Positions 19,501-29,500 of a DNA stretch of 64,000 nucleotides are shown in pieces; positions within the stretch are counted from its first letter, which is position 1, and each line of letters opens with the position of its first letter. The stretch is from Neorhizobium galegae. Lineage in GTDB: Bacteria; Pseudomonadota; Alphaproteobacteria; Rhizobiales; Rhizobiaceae. The translations under genes were made by a program, and so were the position numbers. The notes under the pieces were generated by a model that ran no database searches, had not been told where the DNA came from, and worked only from the letters and a program-made list of their open reading frames with translations. Location: positions 310,001 through 374,000 of the forward strand of contig NZ_JAGIPH010000005.1 in the NCBI RefSeq assembly GCF_017877135.1. The letters run 5' to 3'.

Positions 19501-20013
19501 ACCGCCCCAGGACGCCTTAAGCATCACCGGATAGCCGATCTCCTCCGCCATGCGGGCAACTTCGGCCATGTCATCCGGCAGCGGTTCGGTCGCCGGAACG
19601 ACCGGCACGCCGACGGAAATGGCAAGATTGCGGGCGGCCACCTTGTTACCCAGCCGGCGCATTGTGTCGGCCCTCGGACCGATGAAGATCAGGCCGGCGG
19701 CATCGCAGGCTTCGACGAATTCCGGGCTTTCCGACAGAAGTCCGTAACCGGGATGGATGGCGTCGGCGCCGGAGAGCTTTGCCACCCGGATGACTTCCGA
19801 AATCGACAGGTAGCTTTCGATCGGCCCCATGTCCTTGGCAAGATGCGGACCCCGGCCGACCTGATAGCTCTCGTCGGCCTTGAAGCGATGCAGGGAAAGC
19901 TTGTCTTCCTCCGCCCATATGGCGACGGTCTTGATCCCGAGTTCGTTTGCAGCGCGAAAGACGCGAATGGCAATTTCCGAGCGGTTCGCAACGAGAATCT
20001 TCGAAATCTTCAA
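16552..20013 (-). CDS. pyc: Pyruvate carboxylase
   Basis: This single-chain biotin enzyme of about 1153 residues carboxylates pyruvate to oxaloacetate, refilling the TCA cycle. In order: biotin carboxylase/ATP-grasp (about 1-480, with KASWGGGGRGMR and the HVE..Q region), carboxyltransferase (about 530-1000, starting LLTDTTMRDGHQS), and a biotin-carrier domain whose AMKM motif puts the biotinylated Lys at about 1118. The sequence is very close to the rhizobial enzyme. I prefer the TTG at 20013 (protein KISKILVANRSEIAIR after fMet) because GGGGAG lies 6 nt upstream and relatives start there; an ATG at 20043 would add 10 residues. Confidence 0.97.
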   Translation of the reverse strand: MKISKILVANRSEIAIRVFRAANELGIKTVAIWAEEDKLSLHRFKADESYQVGRGPHLAKDMGPIESYLSISEVIRVAKLSGADAIHPGYGLLSESPEFVEACDAAGLIFIGPRADTMRRLGNKVAARNLAISVGVPVVPATEPLPDDMAEVARMAEEIGYPVMLKASWGGGGRGMRAIRDPKDLAKEVTEAKREAMAAFGKDEVYLEKLVERARHVESQILGDTHGNVVHLFERDCSIQRRNQKVVERAPAPYLSEAQRQELASYSLKIASATNYVGAGTVEYLMDADTGKFYFIEVNPRIQVEHTVTEVVTGIDIVKAQIHALEGFAIGTPESGVPTQDNIRLNGHALQCRITTEDPEQNFIPDYGRITAYRSAAGFGIRLDGGTAYTGAIITRYYDPLLVKVTASGGTPQEAISRMDRALREFRIRGVATNLTFLEAIIGHPSFRDNTYTTRFIDTTPELFQQVKRQDRATKLLTYLADVTVNGHPETKGRPKPAETAPKPVVPYIEAPVRDGTKQKLDALGPKGFAEWMRAETRVLLTDTTMRDGHQSLLATRMRTHDIASIAGVYARALPGLLSLECWGGATFDVSMRFLTEDPWERLALVREGAPNLLLQMLLRGANGVGYTNYPDNVVKYFVRQAAKGGIDLFRVFDCLNWVDNMRVSMDAVQEENKLCEAAICYTGDLLNSARPKYDLKYYADLAVELEKAGAHIIALKDMAGLLKPAAARVLFKALREATSLPIHFHTHDTSGISAATVLAAIDAGVDAVDAAMDAFSGNTSQPCLGSIVEALSGTERSSGLDPAWIRRISFYWEAVRNQYAAFESDLKGPASEVYLHEMPGGQFTNLKEQARSLGLDTRWHQVAQTYADVNQMFGDIVKVTPSSKVVGDMALMMVSQDLTVADVQNPERDIAFPDSVVSMLKGDLGQPPGGWPQALQKKALKGEEPYTVRPGSLLADADLDAERKSIEDKLERPVSDFEFASYLMYPKVFTDFALASDTYGPVSVLPTPAYFYGMADGEELFADIEKGKTLVIVNQAASAPDAQGLVTVFFELNGQPRRIKVPDRAFGASGALVRRKAEAGNAAQLGAPMPGVISRVFVSSGQTVKAGDVLLSIEAMKMETALHAEKDGTITEVLVKAGDQIDAKDLLLVYAA

Positions 20014-20122
20014 GACAGTCTCCCCATGTCCATCACGGGGCATGCTGCACCCGCGAAAGAAATCATTACCGCCTTTTCACGGAAGTTCAATTTGCCGTGG
20101 TCAAAAATCTGTCAGCTTGCCG

Positions 20123-20863
20123 TCAGCTAACCAGTCCGAGGCGAAACGCCATGGCAATCACATGCTGCCTGTTCTTCGCTCCGAACTTTTCCTGGATGAC
20201 GTTGATGTACCAATCGACCGTGTGGCTGGAAATCTGCAGTTCGCGGGCAATTTCATTCGACGTCAGCCCATCGGCCAGAAGCGAGAGAACCTCCATCTGC
20301 CGCTTGGTGAGTTCCGTGTCGAGAACAGCCAGCTTCTCCAGTTCCGCGGCCGTGCCCCGCAGTTCCAGAAATCGCCAGAACAACCGACGCATGGTCGATT
20401 CAAACAGCGAAAGTTCTGCCGGCGACAGGTCGACCGGCTGCCCACCGAAGGACACATAGCCCAGAAGACCGGTGCGGCCATGGACCGGAAACGTGTAACC
20501 ATCGACCAGCCTGTATTTCGCGGCATCCTGCAGCAGGCGGAGCATGCGCTTGCGATAGGGATCGTTCTTGTAATTGTTGATCGCATCGCGCCAGCGATAG
20601 GGACGCTGGGCCACCATCAGCATCCGACGCACCGGATCAATCATCGCGTATTTCTTGGACGTATAGGCCTTGCGCCAACCTTCCGGCCAATGGCCGGCCA
20701 CCATAAAATCGGAAAGATCGGCATTCGCCTTGTGGTTGATCCATATGCCGTAAAAATCGAAACCATAGGCGGACAGAAGATTTTCAAGCTCTCGCGCAAG
20801 TTCTTCGGGCGCCTTGATCTCGTTAATCAATATCAAAACTTGCAGAATTGAGTGAATTTTCAC
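20123..20863 (-). CDS. LuxR-type regulator with autoinducer-binding domain
   Basis: This 246-residue protein has an N-terminal autoinducer-binding-like domain (about residues 15-160), where HWPEGWRKAYTSKKYAMIDP carries the conserved Trp, Tyr and Asp-Pro of acyl-homoserine-lactone receptors. The C-terminal LuxR helix-turn-helix (about 180-240) has LTKRQMEVLSLLADGLTSNEIA and SSHTVDWYI. The GTG start at 20863 has AGGGGG 5 nt upstream. No luxI-type synthase gene is in the window, so it is a LuxR 'solo' here, possibly sensing another cell's or the plant's signal. It lies between pyc and the divergent ndvA. Confidence 0.9.
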   Translation of the reverse strand: MKIHSILQVLILINEIKAPEELARELENLLSAYGFDFYGIWINHKANADLSDFMVAGHWPEGWRKAYTSKKYAMIDPVRRMLMVAQRPYRWRDAINNYKNDPYRKRMLRLLQDAAKYRLVDGYTFPVHGRTGLLGYVSFGGQPVDLSPAELSLFESTMRRLFWRFLELRGTAAELEKLAVLDTELTKRQMEVLSLLADGLTSNEIARELQISSHTVDWYINVIQEKFGAKNRQHVIAMAFRLGLVS

Positions 20864-20865
20864 TC
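20850..20865. promoter_or_regulatory. 16-bp palindrome over the luxR-type start codon
   Basis: GAGTGAATTTTCACTC (plus-strand reading) has 7-bp perfect arms around TT and covers the GTG start of the LuxR-type gene at 20863. It could be a dimeric operator, perhaps for autoregulation, or an RNA hairpin that hides the start codon. This is inferred from symmetry only. Confidence 0.4.
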
Positions 20866-20874
20866 ATACCCCCT

Positions 20875-20894
20875 GCCATGGACAGCCATGGACA
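20875..20894. repeat. Tandem 10-bp duplication upstream of the luxR-type gene
   Basis: GCCATGGACA occurs twice in direct tandem (20875-20884, 20885-20894), just upstream of the ribosome site of the LuxR-type gene. The function is unknown; it could be a small slippage duplication. Confidence 0.5.
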
Positions 20895-21141
20895 TTTATT
20901 GTTAGAACTACTTGACCGCAAATCCTCTGCACCAGCCCCTTCTACTCGTGTCAGCGCGAACTGAAGAACGATAGCGATTTCCATAGTGGGCTCTATTCTC
21001 GCGGCGATTGCAAGGGGGATCTTGTGAACCAGCAGCGATCGCCATATTGCTCCACAAGGCAGGGTGGCAGCGCCGTTCACCCTCCATACAGGTCCGATGC
21101 GCTATGAGCGGACCGATGCAGTCAGTACCGAGGTAACATCT

Positions 21142-22911
21142 TTGAGCTTGTTTCAGGTCTATGCGAGAGCGCTGAAATACCTGGGTTCCAGCAAGGTCCG
21201 GGTCTCTCTCGTCGTCGTGGCGAACATTGTTCTGGCCATTATCACGATTGCCGAACCAATCCTGTTCGGCCGGATCATCGATGCGATCTCCGGCGGCGGC
21301 GATGTCACGCCCATCCTGATCATCTGGGGCGGTTTCGGCGTGTTCAACACCGTGGCATATGTGCTCGTTGCCCGCGAGGCGGACAGGCTTGCGCATGGAC
21401 GCCGCGCCACGCTCCTGACCGAGGCTTTCGGCCGTATCATTTCCATGCCGCTCTCCTGGCATCACCAGCGCGGAACGTCCAACGCACTCCATACGCTGCT
21501 TCGCGCCAGCGAGACGCTATTTGGTCTGTGGCTGGAATTCATGCGCACGCATCTGGCAACCGCTGTGGCACTGGTGCTTCTAGTGCCGACCGCGCTTTCC
21601 ATGGACTGGCGCCTCAGCTGCGTCCTGATCGTGCTCGGCATTCTCTACTGGATCATCGGCCGCACGGTGATGAACCGCACGAAGGAAGGTCAGGCTTCCG
21701 TCGAGGGGCACTATCACACGGTCTTTTCGCATGTCAGCGATTCAATCAGCAACGTCACCGTGTTGCACAGCTATAACCGCATCGAGGCGGAAACCCGGGC
21801 GCTGAAAAGCTACACGGAAAACCTTCTCTCGGTCCAGTATCCGGTTCTCGACTGGTGGGCGCTTGCCAGCGCGCTCAATCGCATGGCCTCCACCATTTCG
21901 ATGCTGATCATCCTTGTCATCGGCGTCATTCTGGTGCGGAACGGGGAAATCAAGGTGGGCGACGTGATCGCCTTCATCGGCTTTGCCAACCTCCTCATCG
22001 GCCGTCTCGACCAGATGCGCCAGTTCGCCACGCAGATCTTTGAAGCCCGCTCCAAGCTTGAGGAGTTCTTCACGCTGGAAGATGCGGTCAAGGATCGCGA
22101 AGAGCCGGCGGGTGCACGCGAGCTTGCCGACGTGCGCGGCGAGGTGGAATTCCGCAATGTCTCGTTTGATTTCGCCAGCACCACGCAAGGTGTCCGCGAC
22201 GTCTCCTTCACCGCAAAGGCGGGACAGACCGTTGCCATTGTCGGCCCGACCGGGGCCGGCAAGACAACACTCGTCAACCTCCTCCAGCGGGTCTACGAGC
22301 CGCAGAATGGCGCCATCCTGATCGACGGCACGGATATTTCCAACGTGACCCGCAAGTCGCTGCGCCATTGCATCGCCACCGTCTTTCAGGATGCCGGCCT
22401 GTTGAACCGCTCGATCAGCGACAATATCCGGCTCGGCCGCGAGGGCGCGTCCGACGCCGAAGTCACCGCGGCCGCAGAGGCTGCAGCCGCGACGGACTTC
22501 ATCGAGAGCCGCCTTGCCGGCTACGATACGCATGTCGGCGAGCGCGGCAACCGCCTGTCCGGCGGCGAGCGCCAGCGTATCGCGATTGCCCGTGCCATCC
22601 TGAAGAATGCGCCGATCCTGGTTCTCGACGAAGCGACCAGCGCGCTCGACGTGGAAACCGAAGCCCGCGTCAAGGAAGCCATCGACCGCCTGCGCCAGAA
22701 CCGCACGACTTTCATCATCGCCCACCGGCTTTCGACCGTTCGCGATGCGGACGTGGTGCTGTTTCTGGATCATGGTCGAATCATCGAACAAGGCACCTTC
22801 GATGAACTCAGCGCCATGGGCGGCCGGTTTGCCTCGCTCCTGAAGACCAGCGGCATTCTGGCGGACGATACCAAGACGGCCGAGACGCTCGCCCTGCCGC
22901 AACCGGCCTGA
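21142..22911 (+). CDS. ndvA: Cyclic beta-(1,2)-glucan exporter, ABC transporter
   Basis: This 589-residue half-transporter has a six-helix membrane domain (about residues 18-310) fused to an ATPase domain with Walker A GPTGAGKTT (368-376), signature LSGGERQR and Walker B ILVLDEATSALD. It exports the cyclic glucan made by NdvB to the periplasm; homologues NdvA/ChvA are needed for nodule invasion and plant attachment. The TTG at 21142 is preferred because GAGG lies 8 nt upstream and NdvA/ChvA start at (M)SLFQVYARAL; the frame is open to an ATG-like start at 21064. It is convergent with ndvB, and a terminator follows. Confidence 0.96.
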   Translation: MSLFQVYARALKYLGSSKVRVSLVVVANIVLAIITIAEPILFGRIIDAISGGGDVTPILIIWGGFGVFNTVAYVLVAREADRLAHGRRATLLTEAFGRIISMPLSWHHQRGTSNALHTLLRASETLFGLWLEFMRTHLATAVALVLLVPTALSMDWRLSCVLIVLGILYWIIGRTVMNRTKEGQASVEGHYHTVFSHVSDSISNVTVLHSYNRIEAETRALKSYTENLLSVQYPVLDWWALASALNRMASTISMLIILVIGVILVRNGEIKVGDVIAFIGFANLLIGRLDQMRQFATQIFEARSKLEEFFTLEDAVKDREEPAGARELADVRGEVEFRNVSFDFASTTQGVRDVSFTAKAGQTVAIVGPTGAGKTTLVNLLQRVYEPQNGAILIDGTDISNVTRKSLRHCIATVFQDAGLLNRSISDNIRLGREGASDAEVTAAAEAAAATDFIESRLAGYDTHVGERGNRLSGGERQRIAIARAILKNAPILVLDEATSALDVETEARVKEAIDRLRQNRTTFIIAHRLSTVRDADVVLFLDHGRIIEQGTFDELSAMGGRFASLLKTSGILADDTKTAETLALPQPA

Positions 22912-22974
22912 CGCCACGCCGCCCGGCACGCGCGCCCATGAGCGCCACACGTCGGCACACTGATCAACCAATGG

Positions 22975-23008
22975 ACCGGCTATACCTTCCGTATAGCCGG
23001 TTTTTTTG
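22975..23008 (+). terminator. Strong terminator downstream of ndvA
   Basis: A perfect 11-bp hairpin, ACCGGCTATAC / GTATAGCCGGT with a CTTCC loop, is followed by seven Ts, about 64 nt after the ndvA stop. Confidence 0.92.
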
Positions 23009-23426
23009 TGTGCAGTAGCGAGACATCTGGCCGTCAATGCTGTGGCGTTTGGAGCGACCTTTTATCGGCGACAGCATCCCCATTTTTGACGGGCGGGAGG
23101 GATACCGCAACTCCTCTGAGGCCGCAGGGCCGGCCCTCTCGGGCATCCGGTGGGAAAGCTGCTTCACATCCTTGTCGATCTTGAAGCTGAAACGGGCGAG
23201 CGACAGCGTGCGAGGCAAGGCTCTGTCAACGAGCACCGCAGTGCAAGGTGACCGGCAAGGGACCTTCTCTGTCCACGAGATCGCGGACGGAGGTCATCCT
23301 GGGTCCACAGGAATGCTTCCTTATCACCGGCAGATCCTCAGCGGGTTTTCTCTCTCGTCACTGCCGCAGAGGACATGAGGTTTTGCTTGAAACAGGCCAT
23401 ATCGCATGGCCTTCCCTTTGCCCCAC
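23009..23426. other. Non-coding stretch between the ndvA and ndvB terminators
   Basis: About 420 bases lie between two inward-facing terminators. Open frames (such as 23037-23378 plus and 22964-23236 minus) have no domain or ribosome site and look like chance. A short hairpin GGCCAT/ATGGCC lies around 23394-23410. I see no gene, tRNA or mobile-element remnant; it could hold an independent small RNA but nothing specific supports that. Confidence 0.45.
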
Positions 23427-23460
23427 AAAAAAGCCCGGCCTGCTGACGGGCAGGCCGGGC
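23427..23460 (-). terminator. Strong terminator downstream of ndvB
   Basis: On the minus strand, GCCCGGCCTG / CAGGCCGGGC forms a perfect 10-bp stem and is followed by TTTTTT. It starts about 43 nt after the ndvB stop at 23504. Confidence 0.92.
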
Positions 23461-23503
23461 CATTTCAATTCTGTCCGACAGACGGCTTGCAGAGCCCGCC
23501 TTG

Positions 23504-26500
23504 TCAGGCGAGCAACAGGCCTTCGTCGGCGGCAACCAGGATACCGTCCACGGTCACAGTCACCGATGCAGCACCGGCTTCTTTCTCGACCACGATACGA
23601 CGGCTCTTGCCGGCAAGCTGCAGATCGGCGGTGAAGCCGGTCCAGTCGCTCGGCAGGACCGGGCGCACGAAGAGGCGGTTTCCTTCGCGGCGAATGCCCA
23701 GAATGCCCTCGACGGCAGCACGGTACAGCCAGCCGGCAGAGCCCGTATACCAGGTCCAGCCGCCACGGCCGGTGAGATCGCCGACGCCGTAGACGTCGGC
23801 TGCCACCACATAGGGCTCGACGCGGTAGGTTTCGGCAGAGGCCTGGTCCAGCGCGTGGTTGATCGGGTTCAACAGCTGGAAGGCCTTCCAGGCGTCGTCG
23901 CCGCGCTTGAGGCCAGCCAGCGCCAGCACCACCCAGATAGCGGCATGCGTATACTGGCCGCCGTTTTCGCGCACGCCCGGCGGATAGGCCTTGATGTAGC
24001 CTGGGTCCTTCGGCGTGTTGGCAAAGGCCGGCGTGAAGAGGCGGATGATGCCGTCCTTCTCGTCGACCAGCTTGTACATCACCGCATTCATCGCCTGTTC
24101 CTGGCGGGCCGGATCGCCCTCGCCCGACAGGACGCTCCACGACTGGCCAAGCGAATCGATGGCGCATTCGAGATTGCCGTTGGCACCCAGCGGGCCGCCA
24201 TCGTCAAAATAGCCGCGGCGATAATAGGTGCCGTCCCAGCCGGCCGTTTCCAGCGCCTGTTTCAGCGAGCCGAGATGCGCCGTCCAGCGGCCGACGCGAG
24301 CCTCGTCGTTGCGCGCCTCTGCATAAGGCAGGAAGCGGCGCAGTGCGGCGGCAAGGAACCAGCCGAGCCAGACGCTGGTGCCGCGTCCGCCAACACCGAC
24401 GCGGTTCATGCCGTCGTTCCAGTCGCCGCCGAGGATAAGCGGCAGGCCGTTGGAGCCGGTGCGGACAATCGCCAGATCCAGCGCGCGGGCGGCGTGCTCG
24501 TAAAGCGAGGCCGTCTCGGAGGAGATCTCCGGCTTGTAGAAGGCATCGTGCTGGCCGGGCGTCAAGGCCGTTCCCTGCAGGAAGGGCAGTTGCTCCTCCA
24601 GCACGGCGGCATCGCCGGTTGTGTGGATATATTCATGCGTGGCATAGGCAAGCCAGACCACGTCATCGGAGATGGTCGTGCGCACGCCGGCACCGGTGCC
24701 CGGAAGCCACCAATGCTGCACGTCGCCTTCCTTGAACTGGCGGCTTGCGGCATTGACGATCTGGCGGCGGGCCAGATCCGGCTCGTGCAGCAGGAAGGCC
24801 AGCGTATCCTGCAGCTGGTCGCGGAAGCCAAAGGCACCCGACGACTGGTAGAAGGCCGTGCGCGACAGGATACGGCAGCCGAGCGCCTGATAGGGCAGCC
24901 AGGTGTTGACCATATTGTCCAGCGCCTTGTCCGGCGTCTGGATCTTCAGGCGGCCGGTAAAGTCCTGCCAGAAACCGTTGGTGGTTTCGAGCACGGTCTG
25001 GAAGGACGAAGCCTTGACCTCTGCGGCAAGGCCTGCGGCCTCCGCGCGGGTGCCGCAATCGCCCATGAAGAAGGTGATGACCTTCTCCTCGCCAGGTGCC
25101 AGCTCGATATCGCAGGCCAGAGCCGCACAAGGCGCGCCATCCGGCTCCAGCGCACCGTTCAGACCGGAAGCGGTGATAACCGCCGTCGGCGCCGCAATCG
25201 AGCCGAAGCGGCCGATGAATTCGCGCCGGCTGGTGGTGAAGCCAGACGCCGTGACATCCGTGCCGAAGAAGGCCGTGCGATGGTGATCGATGCTGTAAGG
25301 GTTCGTCGCAAAGAGCGCGCCCGTTGCCTCGTCACGACCGCTCAAGATGAACGACTGCGTGCGCTGCGGATTGTTGCCGAGGATCCATTCGGCATAACCG
25401 TAGACGCGCAGGCGGCGGGGCTCGTCGCTTGTGTTGGCAATGGTGATCTTCGAGAACTTCACCGGGCGCGTGCGATCAACCGTTTGCGTCAAGGTGAGCG
25501 AAAGGCCCTCTTCCTTGGCGGTAAAGGTTGAATAGCCAAGGCCATGGCGGGTTTCAAAGGCGACCGAGGGACGGCGTGACAGAGCGGCAAACGGTGTCGA
25601 GACCTGCAGGCTGTCGAGATCGGCGACATAGAAAGCTTCGCCCGGCCGATTGATGACCGGATCGTTCGACCACGGCGTCAACTGGTAATCGCGCGAGTTC
25701 TGGCTCCAGGTGAAGCCGGCGCCTTCCGCCGAGATGTGGAAGCCGAAATTCTCATTGGAGATCACGTTGATCCACGGCTGCGGCGTGGCGCCGCCGCCGG
25801 AGAGGCGCACGACATATTCCGTGCCATCGCCGGAGAAGCCGCCGTAACCGTTCCAGAAGTCGAGATCGGTGACGGGTGCTGCAACCGGCGCGCCAAAGTT
25901 TTCGGCAGACAGAAGGACGCGACGATCCGTTTCCACCTCGACCCCGCGCGGGGACGAGAAGAGCGAGACGGCGCGGTTGACCTGATCCTCGATCTTGCCG
26001 TTGCGGGCGTGAAGAACGACACGCGAGGCGGCGATGAGAGCGGCCCAGGTTTCCTCGTCCATCAGGTCGCGGCGAAGCGCAAATACCTGCTGGCGGCCTT
26101 CGGACTGACCAAGGCGGCGCACGCTTTCGCTGATGTGATCGATGGCGTGCTGCATATCCTGCGCATAGGAAGCAGGTTTTTCGTTGACGACGGCGAGATC
26201 CGCCATGACGCCGCGCGAGCGCAGATATTCCTGCGCCGACAGCGCCTCCTTCACCACATCCATGTCGATTTCGTCATTGATGCGCAGCGTGAAGATCGGC
26301 AGGTCACCGGAGATCGACAAGCCCCAGAGCTGGCGCTGCGAGGCAAGGCCGGCTTCCACGGTTGCCGCATCGGCGCGCAGATACATGTCGGGATAGACAA
26401 GGTAACGGCCAAGATGCTGGAAGGCCGCTGCCTGCTGGGAGCTGATGCCGATATGGCGCATCTGCACCTGCACGCGCGTCCAGGCCTGCGTCAGTTCCGA

Positions 26501-29500
26501 GCCAAACGCATCCGGGTGACGATAGCGCTCGATGGCGCCGTCCAGTTCCTCGCGGCTCGGGGCAGCGATCGTCCAGAAGATGACGCTGACTTTCTTGCCG
26601 GCCGGCACGCGCACGACGCGGCGCAGCGACAGGATCGGATCAAGCGTAAAGCCATCCGTGCCGGAGAGCGTCGCATCCTGATCGAATGCGGCAGCTTCGG
26701 CAAGCGTGCGGCCACGGCCGATAAAGCGGCGACGGTCCGTCTCGAACTCGGTCGGGCGCGACGAGCCGGCATTGTCGGCGGCCAGATGCGCGATGTGCAT
26801 CGAGGGTTCGTTCGGGTTGCGCTTGTTGCGCCAGGCACGGATCACATCGCCGCGACGGCCGATCTCGGTGCGAATGAACATGCGCGAGAAGACCGGATGG
26901 GCGTTATCGTCATCCTCATTGGCAATCACCGGCTCCAGATAGGAGGTCACTTCGATGAAGCGATCTTCGGTGCCCGTGTTGAGCAGCGTCAGGCGACGGC
27001 CTTCCGCATCGTGTTCGGTTGCCACGATGCATTCGACGGTGCTTGTGAGCGTGCCGACAGTCTTGACGAATTCGGCCTTTTCATCGCCGAACACGGTTTT
27101 GACCTTTTCGCCTTCCGCACGGCGCGGCTCGGCCGTCGTCGACCACCACTGGCCGCTCGCTGTATCGCGCAGGAAGAGGAAGTTGCCCCAGCGATCCTCG
27201 ACCGGATCGGCTTTCCAGCGGGTGACCGCCATGCCGTTCCAACGCGAGTAACCGGTGCCGGTTGCCGTCAGCATCGTGGAATAGTGACCGTTGGACAGGA
27301 AGACCAGTTCGCGATCGCGGCCGGCCGGATCCTGAATGGTGCGGATTTCGGAGCGCAAGAGATCGGCCTGGCCCTTGCCGGGCGTTTCCGGCTCATACTT
27401 GGAGCCCATGACGGGCACTTCGCGCGGCGCCTTTTCCTGCAGCAGCAGTTCAGCCGCTTCCACCACCGGATCGGCATGGAAAAGCTCGCGCAGCTTGCCG
27501 TTGTTGACGACGTTGGCAATGGCTGCAATCGACATGCCGTGGTGGTGGGCATAGTAGTTGAACACCACCGCGCATTTCTTGCCTTCCGGCACGCGGGTCG
27601 GCGTGTAATCGACGGCGTCATGGAAGCCGTATTTGCCGAGGGCACCCACGGCACGCAGCTTTTGCAGGTTTTCGAGCGCTGCCAGCGGATTGTATTGGCT
27701 GGCGAGGATCGATGCATAGGGGGCGACGACGGCGTTCTGGCCGAGACCGCGCTTGAGGCCAAGCGTCGGCACACCAAAGTTCGTGTACTGGTAGTTGAGG
27801 TTATGGTCGCGGGCATTGAACGCGGCTTCCGAAATCCCCCAGGGGATGTTCAGCCGGCGGCCATGGTTCATCTGCTCCTCGACGATCAGGTTGTTCGTCT
27901 GGTTCAGAATGCCACCCTGACGCTCCTGCATGACGAGCGGCGGCATCAGGTATTCGAACATCGAGCCCGACCAGGAGATCAGCGCGCCGCGCGCACCGAT
28001 CGGCACGACCTGGCGGCCGAGGCGATACCAGTGCTCGGTCGGCAGATCGCCCTTGGCAATCGCAAAGAGGCTGGTCAGGCGGCATTCGGACGCCAGAAGG
28101 TCATAGCAGGCCTCATCGAGATCATTGCTCTCGACGCGGTAGCCGATCGATAGAAGACGGCGATCCTTGCGGTAGAGGAAGGTGAAATCCATCGAGAAGG
28201 CGAGCGTGCGGGCACGGTCGCGCAGCTGCGTCAGGCGCTGGCGCAGCGGCTCGATATTGGTCATGTCGAAGGTGGTATCGGCAATATGCGCTTCGCAGGC
28301 ACCGACGAGCGATTCGGCCCAGCGGGTGACTTCCGTGCTCTGCGCGGAACTGACCTCATGGTCGAGATTGGAGGCGAGCTTCTGGATGTCGCGGGCAAGA
28401 ACCGCAAGGTTGATGATGCGGATCGAGGCAAACTCGTGCTCGCGCTTGACGGCGGCGAGCGCATTGCCGAAGCCGATGATGCGCTCTTCCAGGCGCCGGC
28501 GCAGCGGGCGGACGGTCTTGCGGTCGTCCGGCAGTTCGTTCAGCACTTCCGACAGGATGCCGGCCACATCGCCGATGCCATCGAGCGAGGCCTGCAGATG
28601 CGCAGACGGCGCTTCCGCCCATTCGCGGCAGGCGGACGAGACGGCGATCAGATGGCCGGCAAGGTTGCCGCTGTCGACGGTCGAGACGTAACGGGGGCCG
28701 AGCGTCAAAAGGCTGTCGGTGTGATACCAGTTGAACAGGTGGCCGCGGAACTTGTCCATCTTCTCCACGGTCGCAACCGTGGCTTCGATGCGCTCCAGCG
28801 TATCCTGGAAGCTGATCCAGCCGAAATGACGGGCCGAGACGACGGAGAGCAGGTAGACGCCGATATTGGTGGGCGATGTGCGCTTGGCAACGATCGGCTC
28901 GGGCTTTTCCTGAAAATTGTCCGGCGGCAGGAAATGCTGGTCTTCGGTGACGAAGGATTCGTAATAGCGCCACGTCCGGCGCGAAATCTTGCGCAACTCG
29001 ACCGAGACGGATTCCGGCACGAACAGGCGATCTTCGGTTTCCGCCGACTGGCTCACATACCAAGCCACCAGCGGAGAGACGACCCAGAGGATGACAAAGG
29101 GAATGCCGACGAGGAAGGCATTGTCATCCGGCAGGGCGGCAATCATCAGGGCCAGGACGGCGGCCACCGGCGCATGCCACATGGAGCGGTAGTAATCCTG
29201 CGGGCTGCCCTGTGCGGAGGACTGGATGCTGGCGGCGGTACGCCATTCCAGCATCTGCTTGCGGCTGACGAACAGGCGGTAGATCGAGCGCACGATGGCA
29301 TCGATCATCCGGAAGGCGGAATCGGCGATGAAGACGATGCGGAGCGCGACCTGGGCATTGGCCGAGCGAATATCCGACCAGACCGAATAGAAATGGGCGC
29401 TGGGCACGATATCGGTCGAGCGCGGCACGATGCCGGTGATGAGCGAGAGGGTGGGCGCGACAAACAGCGAGAAGATGAGGAGGATCTGCCAGACGAGCGC

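Noticed and set aside
17770..20130. Plus-strand frame of 786 residues over pyc
   Set aside because: Antisense to pyruvate carboxylase, whose domains are complete. The antisense protein has no domain.
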